From assembly GCA_027488965.1 (NCBI GenBank), contig JAIYAO010000008.1, forward strand, positions 1 through 49,174: 49,174 bases of DNA, read 5' to 3'. A program made the translations under genes and the position numbers. Below are positions 25,856 through 34,045 of this stretch, piece by piece. Below the pieces are notes generated by a model. The model searched no databases and was not told where the DNA came from. It was given only the letters and a program-made list of their open reading frames with translations. Numbering within the stretch: position 1 is the first letter of the stretch; each line of letters starts with the position of its first letter. Source of the DNA: Alphaproteobacteria bacterium. Lineage in GTDB: Bacteria; Pseudomonadota; Alphaproteobacteria; Caulobacterales; Aquidulcibacteraceae.

Positions 25856-25872
25856 GCGGGCCGGAGGCCCGC
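25856..25872. repeat. GC hairpin, reverse-complement copy of 7656-7680 core
   Basis: GCGGGCC-GGA-GGCCCGC, a 7-bp stem with a 3-nt loop, lies in the 59-bp gap between the convergent hpt and TIGR02302 genes. It matches the core of the hairpin after the SapC gene exactly, in the opposite orientation. No T-run follows. Confidence 0.55.
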
Positions 25873-25878
25873 GCTCCC

Positions 25879-28446
25879 TCAGGACCCCGTAAACCGGTCG
25901 AGCAGCCTGCGCAGGTATTCCCGCTCTGACTCCGGTCGCGTGGTGTCCTGCGCGCGGCGGCGCAGTTCATCGAGGATTTCTCGCGCACGCTGGCGTTCGG
26001 TTTCCGTCGGCACGGCGGTTTCGTCGCCGCCGTCGCCGGCGGCGCCCATCAGCCGACCGAGAGGATCGCGTTCGCCGCCCTCTTCGGGCTTGCCCTCTTG
26101 GCCGTCGCGGCCCGCACGCTTGGCGATGGCTTCGTTGGACAACTGCTCGGCGCCGCGGCGCAGGTTGCTCAGCGCCTTTTCCTGCTGGCGGCCCGCCTCG
26201 CCCAGATCGCCCTGCTTCAGCGCTTCGGCGGCGCGGTTCATGGCCTCGCCCGCGTCGGCCAGTTCCTCTGCGCCCTGCTCGCCGCCCGCGCCCTGCGCCT
26301 TGCGCTGCGCCTCGCGCAGCTGCTGGCCGAGCTCCTGCTGACGCTCGCCCAGTTCGCCCTGTTGCTGGCCGTTCTCGGCGCGCTCCTGGGCGGACTGGCC
26401 GCCCTCGTTGCGTTCCTGCTCCTCGCGCGCGGTCTCGTCGCGCAGCTGGCGCTGCTTGCCGATCTGTTCGGACAGGCCCTGCACGGCCTGCTCGAGTTCT
26501 GAAGGTTCGCCTTCCTTGCCCTCGCCGCGGTCGCCCTGCGCCAGCGAGATCTCGAGGTTGTTGAGCAGTTGCGCCAGCTGCTGGAGCAGGGCCTGGGCGC
26601 CTTCCGTGTCGCCGGCCTCGGCGCGGCGCTGCACTTCCTTCATCATCTCCTCGATGTCGCGCATCGAGAGGGAATTCTGTTGCTGGGCGTCCTCGGCCTG
26701 CTCCTGCTTGCGGCCTTCGCGGATCGCTTCCTGCACCAGCGCCTGGAGATAGTTCTGCGTGGCCTGCTGCATCGCCTGCGACAGGCGCGCGATCTCCTCC
26801 GGCCCCGCACCGCGGCGGATCGCGTCCGCCAGGCGGCGCTGCGCCTCTTCCAGCGCGCGCTTGGCGTCGGCGCTGTCGCCGTACTCGGCGCGCAGGGCCA
26901 CGCGCCAGAGGATGTCGGCGGCGGCGGTGGTGTCGGCGATCTCGCGCGACACATCGAGCGTGGCGCGCGCGAAGCGGAAGCCGGCGAACACGGCGGCGTC
27001 GCGGAAGTAGCCGTCCTGCGGCGCCATGGTGACGGCGTCGATCATGCGGCCCGCGCGGCGGATGGCGGCGGGCGCGCGGGTGATGCGGGGGTCTTCATCG
27101 TCGGTGCGGATGCCGAAGAGGTCGGCGGCGCCGACGATGCGCGGCGACAGCAGCGGCGGCGCCTTGGCGAAGGCGCGGCGCTCATGGAGGATCATCTTGC
27201 GGATCTCCACCGCCGCCTGCGCCAGCGGCTGCAGGAACACCTTCTCCGGCACGGCCACCATGGCGGCGTCGCTGACGCCCTCCTGGCCCAGCGCGTCGCG
27301 GACAACGAGTGCGGCGGACACCTTCATGCCGGCGTAGGGGTGATCGGCGAGATCGAGCGCGGCGTCGCCCTCGGCGGCGCGCGGATCGCCCGCGGGCGCC
27401 TCGATGGGCGTGTCCACGGGATCGGCGTTCTCAAGGCCGGGCGGCGGGGCCAGGGGCGTCAGGCGCAGGGCAAGGCCCGTGACGCCGAAATCGTCGGTGG
27501 CCTTCCAGCTGAACGTGATCTTGTCGCCTTCGCCCACCGTTGGCGCCTTCACGAACGCGCCGGCGGGCAGCGCGTCGGGCGCAGGCGACACGCGCCACGT
27601 GGCGCGGGTGTGGAAGCGGATGACGCGCAGCACGCCGCCGTTGCCCAGATCGGCCTTCGCTTCCCAGGCGCCATCGGCGGCGCGGGTGAAGCGCACGCGG
27701 CGTTCCGGCTTACCGTCGGGCTTGAAGACCAGCCAGGGCGCAGCGGCGGGCCCCGTCAGCCGCACGGTGGCCTCCGGCGAGGGGGGCGTCTCCACCGTCT
27801 CGCCGACGCGGTCGGACAAGGAGACCGGCGCGCCGCCGGTGTAGGCGGCCGGCGTCACCCAGGCCTCGATGGCCATCGGCTGGTCGCCCACCAGGGGGCC
27901 CGGATCGGGCAGGAAGGCGCGGGCGAGGCGATCCGGCGCCTCCGCGCCGGCCACCAGCACGGCGCCGAGAAGCGCCACAGGCAGGATGAAGCGCAGCCGC
28001 CACGGGTCGGCAGCGGCGAAATCGGGGCGGGCGGGGGCGGCCTTGGCCGTGCTGGCGGCGGCGATGGTGCGTTCCTGCTCGCGCCGCCACAGGGCGAGGC
28101 CGCCGGCGTCGAGGGTGGTGGGGCTGTCGCCCAGCGCCTCCAGCGCGCCGGTGGCGAGGCCGGCGTCGCGGTTCAGCCGGGTGCGGACTTCCGCCGCCGT
28201 GGGGCTGCGCCAACGCACCAGCGCCCGGACCGCCAGCCAGACGAGGCCGCCCAGTGCGGCCAGCCCCAGCAGGGTGGCGGCCAGCGGCGGCGCGTAGGCC
28301 TGCGCGCCCAGCATCGCCGCCGCCATCCAGGCCGCCGTGGCGAACAAGGGGGCCGACGCCAGCAGGCAGATGCGCTCGATGACGAGGGCCCGGCGGGAGC
28401 GGGCGCCTTCTCTGGCGAGGGCGGCGAGGGCGTCGCGGTGCAGCAT
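25879..28446 (-). CDS. TIGR02302 / DUF4175 family membrane protein
   Basis: This 855-aa protein has two membrane helices near residues 25-75 (LLASAPLFATAAWMAAAMLG and LAATLLGLAALGGLVWLAVRAL) and a third near 150-175. A large periplasmic beta-rich region follows (MAIEAWVTPAAYTGGAPVSL, KITFSWKATDDFGVTGLALRLTPL). The last 300 residues are helical and very rich in Gln, Glu and Ala (NNLEISLAQGDRGEGKEGE, then QQGELGERQQELGQQLREAQRKAQG). This order matches the alphaproteobacterial TIGR02302 family. The role is unknown, perhaps envelope-related. The start lacks a clear ribosome binding site. Confidence 0.9.
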   Translation of the reverse strand: MLHRDALAALAREGARSRRALVIERICLLASAPLFATAAWMAAAMLGAQAYAPPLAATLLGLAALGGLVWLAVRALVRWRSPTAAEVRTRLNRDAGLATGALEALGDSPTTLDAGGLALWRREQERTIAAASTAKAAPARPDFAAADPWRLRFILPVALLGAVLVAGAEAPDRLARAFLPDPGPLVGDQPMAIEAWVTPAAYTGGAPVSLSDRVGETVETPPSPEATVRLTGPAAAPWLVFKPDGKPERRVRFTRAADGAWEAKADLGNGGVLRVIRFHTRATWRVSPAPDALPAGAFVKAPTVGEGDKITFSWKATDDFGVTGLALRLTPLAPPPGLENADPVDTPIEAPAGDPRAAEGDAALDLADHPYAGMKVSAALVVRDALGQEGVSDAAMVAVPEKVFLQPLAQAAVEIRKMILHERRAFAKAPPLLSPRIVGAADLFGIRTDDEDPRITRAPAAIRRAGRMIDAVTMAPQDGYFRDAAVFAGFRFARATLDVSREIADTTAAADILWRVALRAEYGDSADAKRALEEAQRRLADAIRRGAGPEEIARLSQAMQQATQNYLQALVQEAIREGRKQEQAEDAQQQNSLSMRDIEEMMKEVQRRAEAGDTEGAQALLQQLAQLLNNLEISLAQGDRGEGKEGEPSELEQAVQGLSEQIGKQRQLRDETAREEQERNEGGQSAQERAENGQQQGELGERQQELGQQLREAQRKAQGAGGEQGAEELADAGEAMNRAAEALKQGDLGEAGRQQEKALSNLRRGAEQLSNEAIAKRAGRDGQEGKPEEGGERDPLGRLMGAAGDGGDETAVPTETERQRAREILDELRRRAQDTTRPESEREYLRRLLDRFTGS

Positions 28447-28571
28447 TCAAACTCAGCCTAGCACGCCGCCACGACAATGCAGCCGCATTGCGGCGATGGG
28501 AGAGTGCTTGTCAGGGCGTGATCCAGTTCATAGCGTCCGCGCCCAATTCGCTCGCATTAAGGATACGCCAG

Positions 28572-29702
28572 ATGGCTGCGCCCTATCGCCTCTACGGGGC
28601 GGACCTTTCGCCCTATTCGATGAAGGTCCTCCACGTTCTGAAGTACAAGTCGATTCCGCATGAATGGATCGCGCGCACCGCCGCGCGGCAGGCGGAGTTC
28701 CAGCGGTTCGCCAAGCTGCCGCTGGTGCCGGTGCTGGTGGGCGCCGACGATTTCTCCCAGCAGGATTCCACCCCGATCATCGAAACGCTGGAGCGGCGCT
28801 ACCCGGAGCCCTCGATCGTGCCGGACGACCCGGCGCTGGCGTTCGTGTCGGCGCTGCTGGAGGACTACGCCGACGAGTGGGTCAACAAGGCGATGTTCCA
28901 CTACCGCTGGACCTACGACGCCGATCAGCAAAGCGCCGCGCACCGCATCGTGGCGGCGATGTTCGAGGGCGATGACCAGATGGACCGCGCCGCCGCCGAG
29001 GCCGCGATCCGCGAGCGGATGACGCAGCGCGTGCACCTTGTGGGCTCAAGCGCGGCCACCGCGCCGGTGATCGAACAGTCGTTCAAGCGCCTCATCGCCC
29101 TGCTGGAAGCCCACCTCGCCAGCCGGTCCTACCTGTTCGGCGGGCGCCCGGCGATCGCCGATTTCGGCCTGGCGGCGCAGCTGGCGCAGCTGCTCTCCGA
29201 TCCCACGCCGGGCGCGCTGCTGCGCGCACAGGCGCCGAAAGTCGCGGCGTGGTGCGCGCGGGTGGCGCAGGCCGCCGTGGAGGGGCCGTTCGAGCCGCTC
29301 GACGCGCTGATTCCGACGCTCGCCCCGCTGCTGCAGGACGAAGTGGCGGGCGTGTACCTGCCGTGGATGGCGGCCAACGCCGCAGCCCTCCAGGCGGGTG
29401 AACAGGTCGATGTGGACCTGCCGGGCGGCGCGTTCACGCAGGCCCCGCAGAAGTATGCCGCGCGGTCCTTCCAGGACATCCGGGCGCGCTATCGCACGGT
29501 CAGCGACGGGTCTCTGGCGGCGCTGATGGCGCAGACGCACTGCGCCGACTGGCTCGCCGCCTCCGCCGAAGACGAGGACGGCGATGGCGACGGCGAGGGT
29601 GACGAGATGCCGGCGCCCGCCAACGACGCAGACGAAACCTCCGCGCGGATCGCCGACGCCACGTCCACCACGGAAATCCTCGACCCCACCGCCGACGCCT
29701 AG
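28572..29702 (+). CDS. Glutathione S-transferase-fold protein with acidic tail
   Basis: The start ATG at 28572 (MAAPYRLYGADLSPYSMKVLHVLKYKSIPHEW) gives 376 aa. Residues 2-85 are a GST thioredoxin-like domain with the SPYS site, LPLVPVLVGADDFSQQDSTPIIETLERRYP and the usual cis-Pro. The middle and C-terminal parts contain a helical GST domain (SYLFGGRPAIADFGLAAQLAQL). The final 45 residues are a low-complexity acidic tail (EDEDGDGDGEGDE). The protein is longer than a normal GST of about 210 aa because of inserted and appended segments. Enzymatic substrate is unknown. Confidence 0.87.
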   Translation: MAAPYRLYGADLSPYSMKVLHVLKYKSIPHEWIARTAARQAEFQRFAKLPLVPVLVGADDFSQQDSTPIIETLERRYPEPSIVPDDPALAFVSALLEDYADEWVNKAMFHYRWTYDADQQSAAHRIVAAMFEGDDQMDRAAAEAAIRERMTQRVHLVGSSAATAPVIEQSFKRLIALLEAHLASRSYLFGGRPAIADFGLAAQLAQLLSDPTPGALLRAQAPKVAAWCARVAQAAVEGPFEPLDALIPTLAPLLQDEVAGVYLPWMAANAAALQAGEQVDVDLPGGAFTQAPQKYAARSFQDIRARYRTVSDGSLAALMAQTHCADWLAASAEDEDGDGDGEGDEMPAPANDADETSARIADATSTTEILDPTADA

Positions 29703-29719
29703 ACCGTCCTCCACCACAA

Positions 29720-29752
29720 GAAAAAGCGGCGCGCCCGGGGGAGCGCGCCGCT
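29720..29752 (-). terminator. Intrinsic terminator of the hsp20 gene
   Basis: A 10-bp stem AGCGGCGCGC / GCGCGCCGCT (29725-29734 with 29743-29752) has an 8-nt loop. On the minus strand it is followed by TTTTTCTT, a proper U-run, so it ends the hsp20 transcript. It lacks a T-run in the plus direction. Confidence 0.88.
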
Positions 29753-29789
29753 GCATTGGGGGATTGGGGAGTTCGGTAGCGTGCGGCGG

Positions 29790-30260
29790 TTACGCGGCGT
29801 CGGCGTCGATGGTCTTGGCCTTGCGGGCCGGGGCCGCGGCGCCGGTGTTGATGGCGATGGTGCGCGGCTTCAGCGCCTCGGGCAGTTCGCGGATCAGATC
29901 GACCACGAGCACGCCGTTTTCCAGCCGCGCGGTGTCGACGCGGACGTAGTCCGCCAGGCCGAAGCGGCGCTCGAAGCTGCGCTCCGCGATGCCGCGGTGC
30001 AGGAACCGGCGCGCTTCCTCTACCGGCGCCTTGCGGCCGGCGACGATGAGCGTGCTGTCCTTGAACTCGATGTGCAGCTCTTCGGGCGCGAAGCCGGCCA
30101 CGGCGAGCTCGATGCGGAAGCCGTCATCGCCGGTCTGTTCGACGTTGAAGGGGGGATAGCCAGGCGCCGCGTCCAACCGCATGGCGTTGTCGATCAGCGT
30201 GTTGATGCGGTCGAAGCCCACCAGCGTGCGGTAGAGGGGGGAGAGATCCTTGGTCTGCAT
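29790..30260 (-). CDS. Small heat shock protein, Hsp20 family
   Basis: The start at ATG 30260 (MQTKDLSPLYRTLVGFDRINTLID) gives 156 aa, with AAGGA upstream; the track ORF extends into the leader. The alpha-crystallin domain covers about residues 37-135: YPPFNVEQTGDDGFRIELAVAGFAPEELHIEF, and FLHRGIAERSFERRFGLADYVRVDTARLENGVLVVDL. The tail carries TIAIN, the I-x-I motif that docks to neighbouring dimers. The IbpA-type start suggests an ATP-independent holdase in the cytoplasm. A sigma-32-like promoter lies 131 bp upstream and leaves a leader that could fold around the ribosome site. Confidence 0.95.
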   Translation of the reverse strand: MQTKDLSPLYRTLVGFDRINTLIDNAMRLDAAPGYPPFNVEQTGDDGFRIELAVAGFAPEELHIEFKDSTLIVAGRKAPVEEARRFLHRGIAERSFERRFGLADYVRVDTARLENGVLVVDLIRELPEALKPRTIAINTGAAAPARKAKTIDADAA

Positions 30261-30390
30261 GACATGTCCTTTCCAAGCGACACATTGCGCGCTCCCGTCA
30301 TTCCCGGGGGAGGCTGCCGGGCGACGGCCGCGGCCCAGTTGGCGCCGAAGCCGTCCTGCGCACCCTCGACTTGAGCGGTGCACGCGGTTG

Positions 30391-30418
30391 AGATGGGAAG
30401 CCGTCCAAAGGCGTCAAG
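30391..30418 (-). promoter_or_regulatory. Sigma-32 (RpoH)-type promoter of hsp20
   Basis: On the minus strand CTTGAC (30418-30413), a 15-nt spacer and CCCATCT (30397-30391) closely match the heat-shock promoter pattern (CTTGA..., CCCATnT). Predicted transcription starts near 30384, giving a leader of roughly 125 nt. Confidence 0.7.
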
Positions 30419-30505
30419 AGGCCACACGGGACCTCCCGGGGCCGTGACTTTCCCCCGGCAGGTCAGGCTGGTAAGCCCCGCTCCATAACCCAGAGGATAA
30501 CGCTC

Positions 30506-31357
30506 ATGCTTCGCTCCCTGATCGGCGTCGCCGCCGCCGTCACGCTCGCCGCCTGCGCCACCGCCCCGCAAGCGGCGGCCCCCACGCCCGACGCCGCGCT
30601 CGTGGCCGCCGTGGCCGGCGACTGGCGCTCCGCCGGGGACAAGGCCCGCGACGGCGCGCGCCGCCCGGCCGAGGTGCTGGCGTTCTGGGGCGTGAAGCCG
30701 GGCGCATCGACCCTCGAACTCAGCCCCGGCGGCGGCTACTGGACCGACATCCTCGCGCCCTATGCCAAGGCCACGGGCGGCCGTTACTTCGCCACCGCCG
30801 CAGACCTCTCCAACCCCGCCCTGTCGGAAGGCGCCAAGCGCAACCGCGCCGCCTTCGAGGCCCGCCTCGCCGCGAAGCCCGATGTTTACGGCAATGTGAC
30901 GCTGGTGAACTTCGGCCAGGTCTCCACCTCGCTCGGCGCGCCGAACTCGCTGGACGTCGTCATCACGGCCCGCAACGTCCACAACTGGATGGCGGCCGAC
31001 ATGCTGGACAAGGTGTTCAAGCAGTCCTTCGACGTGCTGAAGCCGGGCGGCGTGTTCGCCGTGGAGGAGCACCGCGCCCCCGTGGGACCGCAGGACCCCA
31101 AGGCCGAGAACGGCTACGTGACGGAGGCGTTCGTCCTCGCCGCCGCCGAGCGCGCCGGCTTCCGCCTCGACGCCCGCAGCGAACTGCTCGCCAACCCGAA
31201 GGACACCAAGGATCACCCCTTCGGCGTGTGGACGCTGCCGCCCGTGGGCCGCACCGCGCCCGCCGGCCAGCCCGCCAACCCCGCCTTCGACCGCACGAAG
31301 TACAACGCCATCGGCGAAAGCGACCGCATGGCGCTGCGCTTCGTCAAGCCGAAGTGA
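30506..31357 (+). CDS. Lipoprotein with class I methyltransferase-like domain
   Basis: This 283-aa protein has a lipoprotein signal with lipobox LAAC (Cys17). The mature part has VLAFWGVKPGASTLELSPGGGYWTDILAPYAKATGGRY, a methyltransferase-like loop, then LDVVITARNVHNWMAADMLDKVFKQSFDVLKPGGVFAVEEHRAP and GYVTEAFVLAAAERAGFRLDARSELLANPKDTKDHP. This resembles a family of periplasmic or secreted predicted methyltransferases in proteobacteria. SAM is not normally available outside the cytoplasm, so catalytic activity is doubtful. The start is preceded by AGAGGA. It is divergent from hsp20. Confidence 0.87.
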   Translation: MLRSLIGVAAAVTLAACATAPQAAAPTPDAALVAAVAGDWRSAGDKARDGARRPAEVLAFWGVKPGASTLELSPGGGYWTDILAPYAKATGGRYFATAADLSNPALSEGAKRNRAAFEARLAAKPDVYGNVTLVNFGQVSTSLGAPNSLDVVITARNVHNWMAADMLDKVFKQSFDVLKPGGVFAVEEHRAPVGPQDPKAENGYVTEAFVLAAAERAGFRLDARSELLANPKDTKDHPFGVWTLPPVGRTAPAGQPANPAFDRTKYNAIGESDRMALRFVKPK

Positions 31358-31388
31358 CCCGGACGCCCGTTTGCGGTAGGCTGCGGGC

Positions 31389-31970
31389 ATGATCCGGTCC
31401 CTAACGACCCGCGGCGCGGAAGGCTTCGACCGGCGTGCGTTCACTGTCGACGACGTGCAGCGCATGCTCGAAGCCGGCGTGCTGGATCGGGACGAGAAGT
31501 TCGAGTTGATCCGGGGGGAGATCGTTCCGATGAACGCGCAACTCACCCCCCATGCGATGATCAAGAGCCGAATAGGGCGCTGGCTCGGGTCGCGGCTGGA
31601 CGAGGCGACCTACGACGTCGGCGTCGATGTCACGGTTCGGGTCGGACAGACGGCGCTGTTCGAGCCGGACGTATTCGTCGCTCGGCGATTGGCGATGCTG
31701 GCCCGGGAGTTCCTCTCGGCGCAGTCCGCCTTGCTGGTCGTGGAGGTCGCAGACACGACGCTGAGCATCGACCGTGACGTCAAGGCGCCGGACTATGCGG
31801 CGGCGGGTGTTCCCGAACTCTGGGTGGTGGACATCAACCGGCGCGAGACTCTCGTGTTTCTAGGCGACGGCGGTGGACGGTTTGCGCCGCCTGTCGTTAT
31901 TCCCTTCGCCGGTTCGCTCTCGCCGGGTTTCGCGCCGGAGTTGTCGCTGGTGCTTGCCGCGCTGGAGTGA
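31389..31970 (+). CDS. Uma2 family (DUF820) putative nuclease-fold protein
   Basis: This 193-aa protein has RAFTVDDVQRMLEAGVLDRDEKFELIRGEIVPM, the usual Uma2 opening. FEPDVFVARR and LVVEVADTT carry the PD and ExxD-like residues of a restriction-endonuclease fold. YAAAGVPELWVVDINRRET follows. Uma2 proteins are often multiplied in some bacteria, and their substrate is unknown. It is a single copy here, starting 31 nt after the methyltransferase lipoprotein gene, and its stop lies 4 nt before the convergent BolA gene stop. Confidence 0.9.
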   Translation: MIRSLTTRGAEGFDRRAFTVDDVQRMLEAGVLDRDEKFELIRGEIVPMNAQLTPHAMIKSRIGRWLGSRLDEATYDVGVDVTVRVGQTALFEPDVFVARRLAMLAREFLSAQSALLVVEVADTTLSIDRDVKAPDYAAAGVPELWVVDINRRETLVFLGDGGGRFAPPVVIPFAGSLSPGFAPELSLVLAALE

Positions 31971-31974
31971 CGCA

Positions 31975-32259
31975 TCACCCCGCCTGCGCGTCGATGGACA
32001 GCGCGTGCAGGCCGGCGTCGAACTCGTCCGCAAGCGCTGAGGTGACGGCGCGGTGGCGGGACACGCGGGTCATGTCAGCGAAGGCGGCTGCGACGATGCG
32101 CACCCGGAAATGCGTCTCGCCCTCGGGCCTGGCGCCCGCGTGGCCGGCATGTTTGTGGCTCTCGTCGATCACTTCGAGGGCGGTCGGTGCGAAACGTGTC
32201 GTCAACGAAGCGCGAATACGCTCGCTTCGGCTTGTCAATTCCTTGTTCGCAGCGCCCAT
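31975..32259 (-). CDS. BolA family protein
   Basis: The product has 94 aa from the ATG at 32259. A second ATG at 32268 (MCVMGAANKEL) is possible but too close to the GGAG. The track ORF is a long false extension over the J-domain gene. BolA features are ERIRASLTTRFAPTALEVIDESHKHAGHAGARPEGETHFRVRIVAAAF, then SRHRAVTSALADEF and HALSIDAQA. The HxGH..THF pattern includes the conserved histidine ligand site for Fe-S partnering with monothiol glutaredoxins. It is divergent from the J-domain gene. Confidence 0.92.
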   Translation of the reverse strand: MGAANKELTSRSERIRASLTTRFAPTALEVIDESHKHAGHAGARPEGETHFRVRIVAAAFADMTRVSRHRAVTSALADEFDAGLHALSIDAQAG

Positions 32260-32277
32260 CACGCACATACTCCACTC

Positions 32278-32898
32278 ATGGTCGACACGTTCGAATACCG
32301 GCCCAAGTTTGTCGACATCCGCGGCAAGAAGCCGACGCCGGAGACGGTCGAGCGCGCGCCGACGGAACGGCCCTGCGACCAGATAGGGTGCCGCCTCAAG
32401 GGCGCCCACCGGGCGCCGAAGGCGCGCGGCAAGGAAAACACCGAATTCTGGTGGTTCTGCGCCAGCCACGCGGGCGAGTACAACCGCCGCTGGAATTACT
32501 TCGAGGGCATGTCCGACACGGAGCTTCGGGACTACGAGGCCGCCGAGCGGTCGGGGCACCGGCCCACCTGGAAATTCCGCGCCGGCCGGGGCGACCGCCT
32601 CTCCGCCGCGCAGCGCAACTTCGACAAGGGCGCCAGGGTCGATCCCGTCCACCTGTTCCGGGACGGGGCCGCCGCCGCCCGCGCCCCGCGGGAGCGCCAC
32701 CTCGGCCGCCTGCAGGTGCTGGCGCTGGAGGCGCTCGACCTCGACCAACGCGCGACGCCCGAGGTGGTGCGCGCCAAGTACGCCGAACTGGTCAAGCGCT
32801 ACCACCCGGACTCCAACGGCGGGGACCGCACCATGGAAGCCCAGCTTCATAAGGTCGTGCGCGCCTACCAGACCCTGAAGGCCGGCAAGCTCGCCTGA
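32278..32898 (+). CDS. J-domain (DnaJ-like) protein
   Basis: The ATG at 32278 gives 206 aa. The J-domain sits at the C-terminal end (about 145-205) as ALEALDLDQRATPEVVRAKYAELVKRYHPDSNGGD, with the HPD motif near residue 176 that stimulates Hsp70. The N-terminal two thirds include CDQIGCRLKGAHRAPKARGKENTEFWWFCASHAGEYN, an arrangement with two Cys-containing segments specific to this alphaproteobacterial family. The next gene, cobS, begins 108 nt downstream. The same gene order (bolA, this gene, cobS) is common in Alphaproteobacteria. Confidence 0.92.
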   Translation: MVDTFEYRPKFVDIRGKKPTPETVERAPTERPCDQIGCRLKGAHRAPKARGKENTEFWWFCASHAGEYNRRWNYFEGMSDTELRDYEAAERSGHRPTWKFRAGRGDRLSAAQRNFDKGARVDPVHLFRDGAAAARAPRERHLGRLQVLALEALDLDQRATPEVVRAKYAELVKRYHPDSNGGDRTMEAQLHKVVRAYQTLKAGKLA

Positions 32899-33006
32899 GG
32901 CCCCTTGGCGTTACGGCACTGCGGCTTGTTACCGGGGCGCCCGTGACGGGGCCGCCCAGTCACGCCTATTCTGGCGCCAGACGCCGCTCACCCACGAAAG
33001 ACGCCG

Positions 33007-33993
33007 ATGACCGCCGCCGACGACCTCCTGACCATGAAGCCCGACAAGACCGTCTCCGCGAAGGAGTTCGGCGTGCCGTCCGACATGAAGATCCCGAAGT
33101 TCGCCGCCCGCACGGAGTATGTGCCGGAGGTGGACGAGGCCTACCGCTTCGATCCCCAGACCACGCTGGCGATCCTTGCGGGCTTCGCCCACAACCGGCG
33201 CGTGATGGTGCAGGGCTATCACGGCACAGGAAAGTCCACGCACATCGAGCAGGTGGCGGCGCGGCTCAACTGGCCGATGATCCGCATCAACCTCGACAGC
33301 CACGTGAGCCGCATCGATCTCGTCGGCAAGGACGCGATCGTGCTGAAGGACGGCAAGCAGATCACCGAATTCCGCGAAGGCATCCTGCCGTGGGCGCTGC
33401 AGCGCCCGGTGGCGATCTGCTTCGACGAGTACGATGCTGGCCGCCCGGACGTGATGTTCGTGATCCAGCGCGTACTGGAGGCTTCCGGCAAGCTTACGCT
33501 GCTGGACCAGAACCGCGTGATCAGCCCGCACCCGCAGTTCCGCCTGTTCGCCACGACGAACACGGTTGGTCTCGGCGACACCACGGGCCTCTACCACGGC
33601 ACGCAGCAGATCAACCAGGGCCAGATGGACCGCTGGAACATCGTCACCACGCTCAACTATCTCGACCACGACGCCGAAGCCGCCATCGTGCTCGCCAAGG
33701 CCGGCAAGGACTACGACACGGCGGATGGCCGGAAGACCATCATGGCCATGGTCCGCGTCGCCGACATGACGCGCAACGCCTTCATGAACGGCGACATCTC
33801 CACGGTGATGAGCCCGCGCACGGTGATCACCTGGGCCGAAAACGCCCGCATCTTCGGCGACGTGGGCGCCGCCTTCCGCATGACCTTCCTGAACAAGTGC
33901 GACGAACTGGAGCGGCCCACGGTGGCGGAGTTCTACCAGCGCTGCTTCGGCACGGACCTGCCGGAAGCGGCGACGCGGGTGAAGGTGGCGTAG
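33007..33993 (+). CDS. cobS: Cobaltochelatase subunit CobS
   Basis: This 328-aa AAA+ ATPase has Walker [10 protein letters not shown] (70-78) and Walker [10 protein letters not shown] (135-143), with the CobS-specific [21 protein letters not shown] and [19 protein letters not shown]. CobS with CobT forms the ATPase that drives cobalt insertion by CobN during aerobic cobalamin synthesis. The usual downstream cobT is absent; the next gene is an unrelated membrane protein on the other strand. Either cobT lies elsewhere or this CobS serves another MoxR-like role. Confidence 0.92.
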   Translation: MTAADDLLTMKPDKTVSAKEFGVPSDMKIPKFAARTEYVPEVDEAYRFDPQTTLAILAGFAHNRRVMVQGYHGTGKSTHIEQVAARLNWPMIRINLDSHVSRIDLVGKDAIVLKDGKQITEFREGILPWALQRPVAICFDEYDAGRPDVMFVIQRVLEASGKLTLLDQNRVISPHPQFRLFATTNTVGLGDTTGLYHGTQQINQGQMDRWNIVTTLNYLDHDAEAAIVLAKAGKDYDTADGRKTIMAMVRVADMTRNAFMNGDISTVMSPRTVITWAENARIFGDVGAAFRMTFLNKCDELERPTVAEFYQRCFGTDLPEAATRVKVA

Positions 33994-34045
33994 GCGTTGC
34001 GGACGGGGCTCTAGACCGCGACCGTACGGCGCGACCGGTGTTCAC

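Noticed and set aside
31389-31970. Uma2 gene as a recently transferred element
   Set aside because: A sampled 60-base block has normal high GC for the window, and no mobile gene is next to it.
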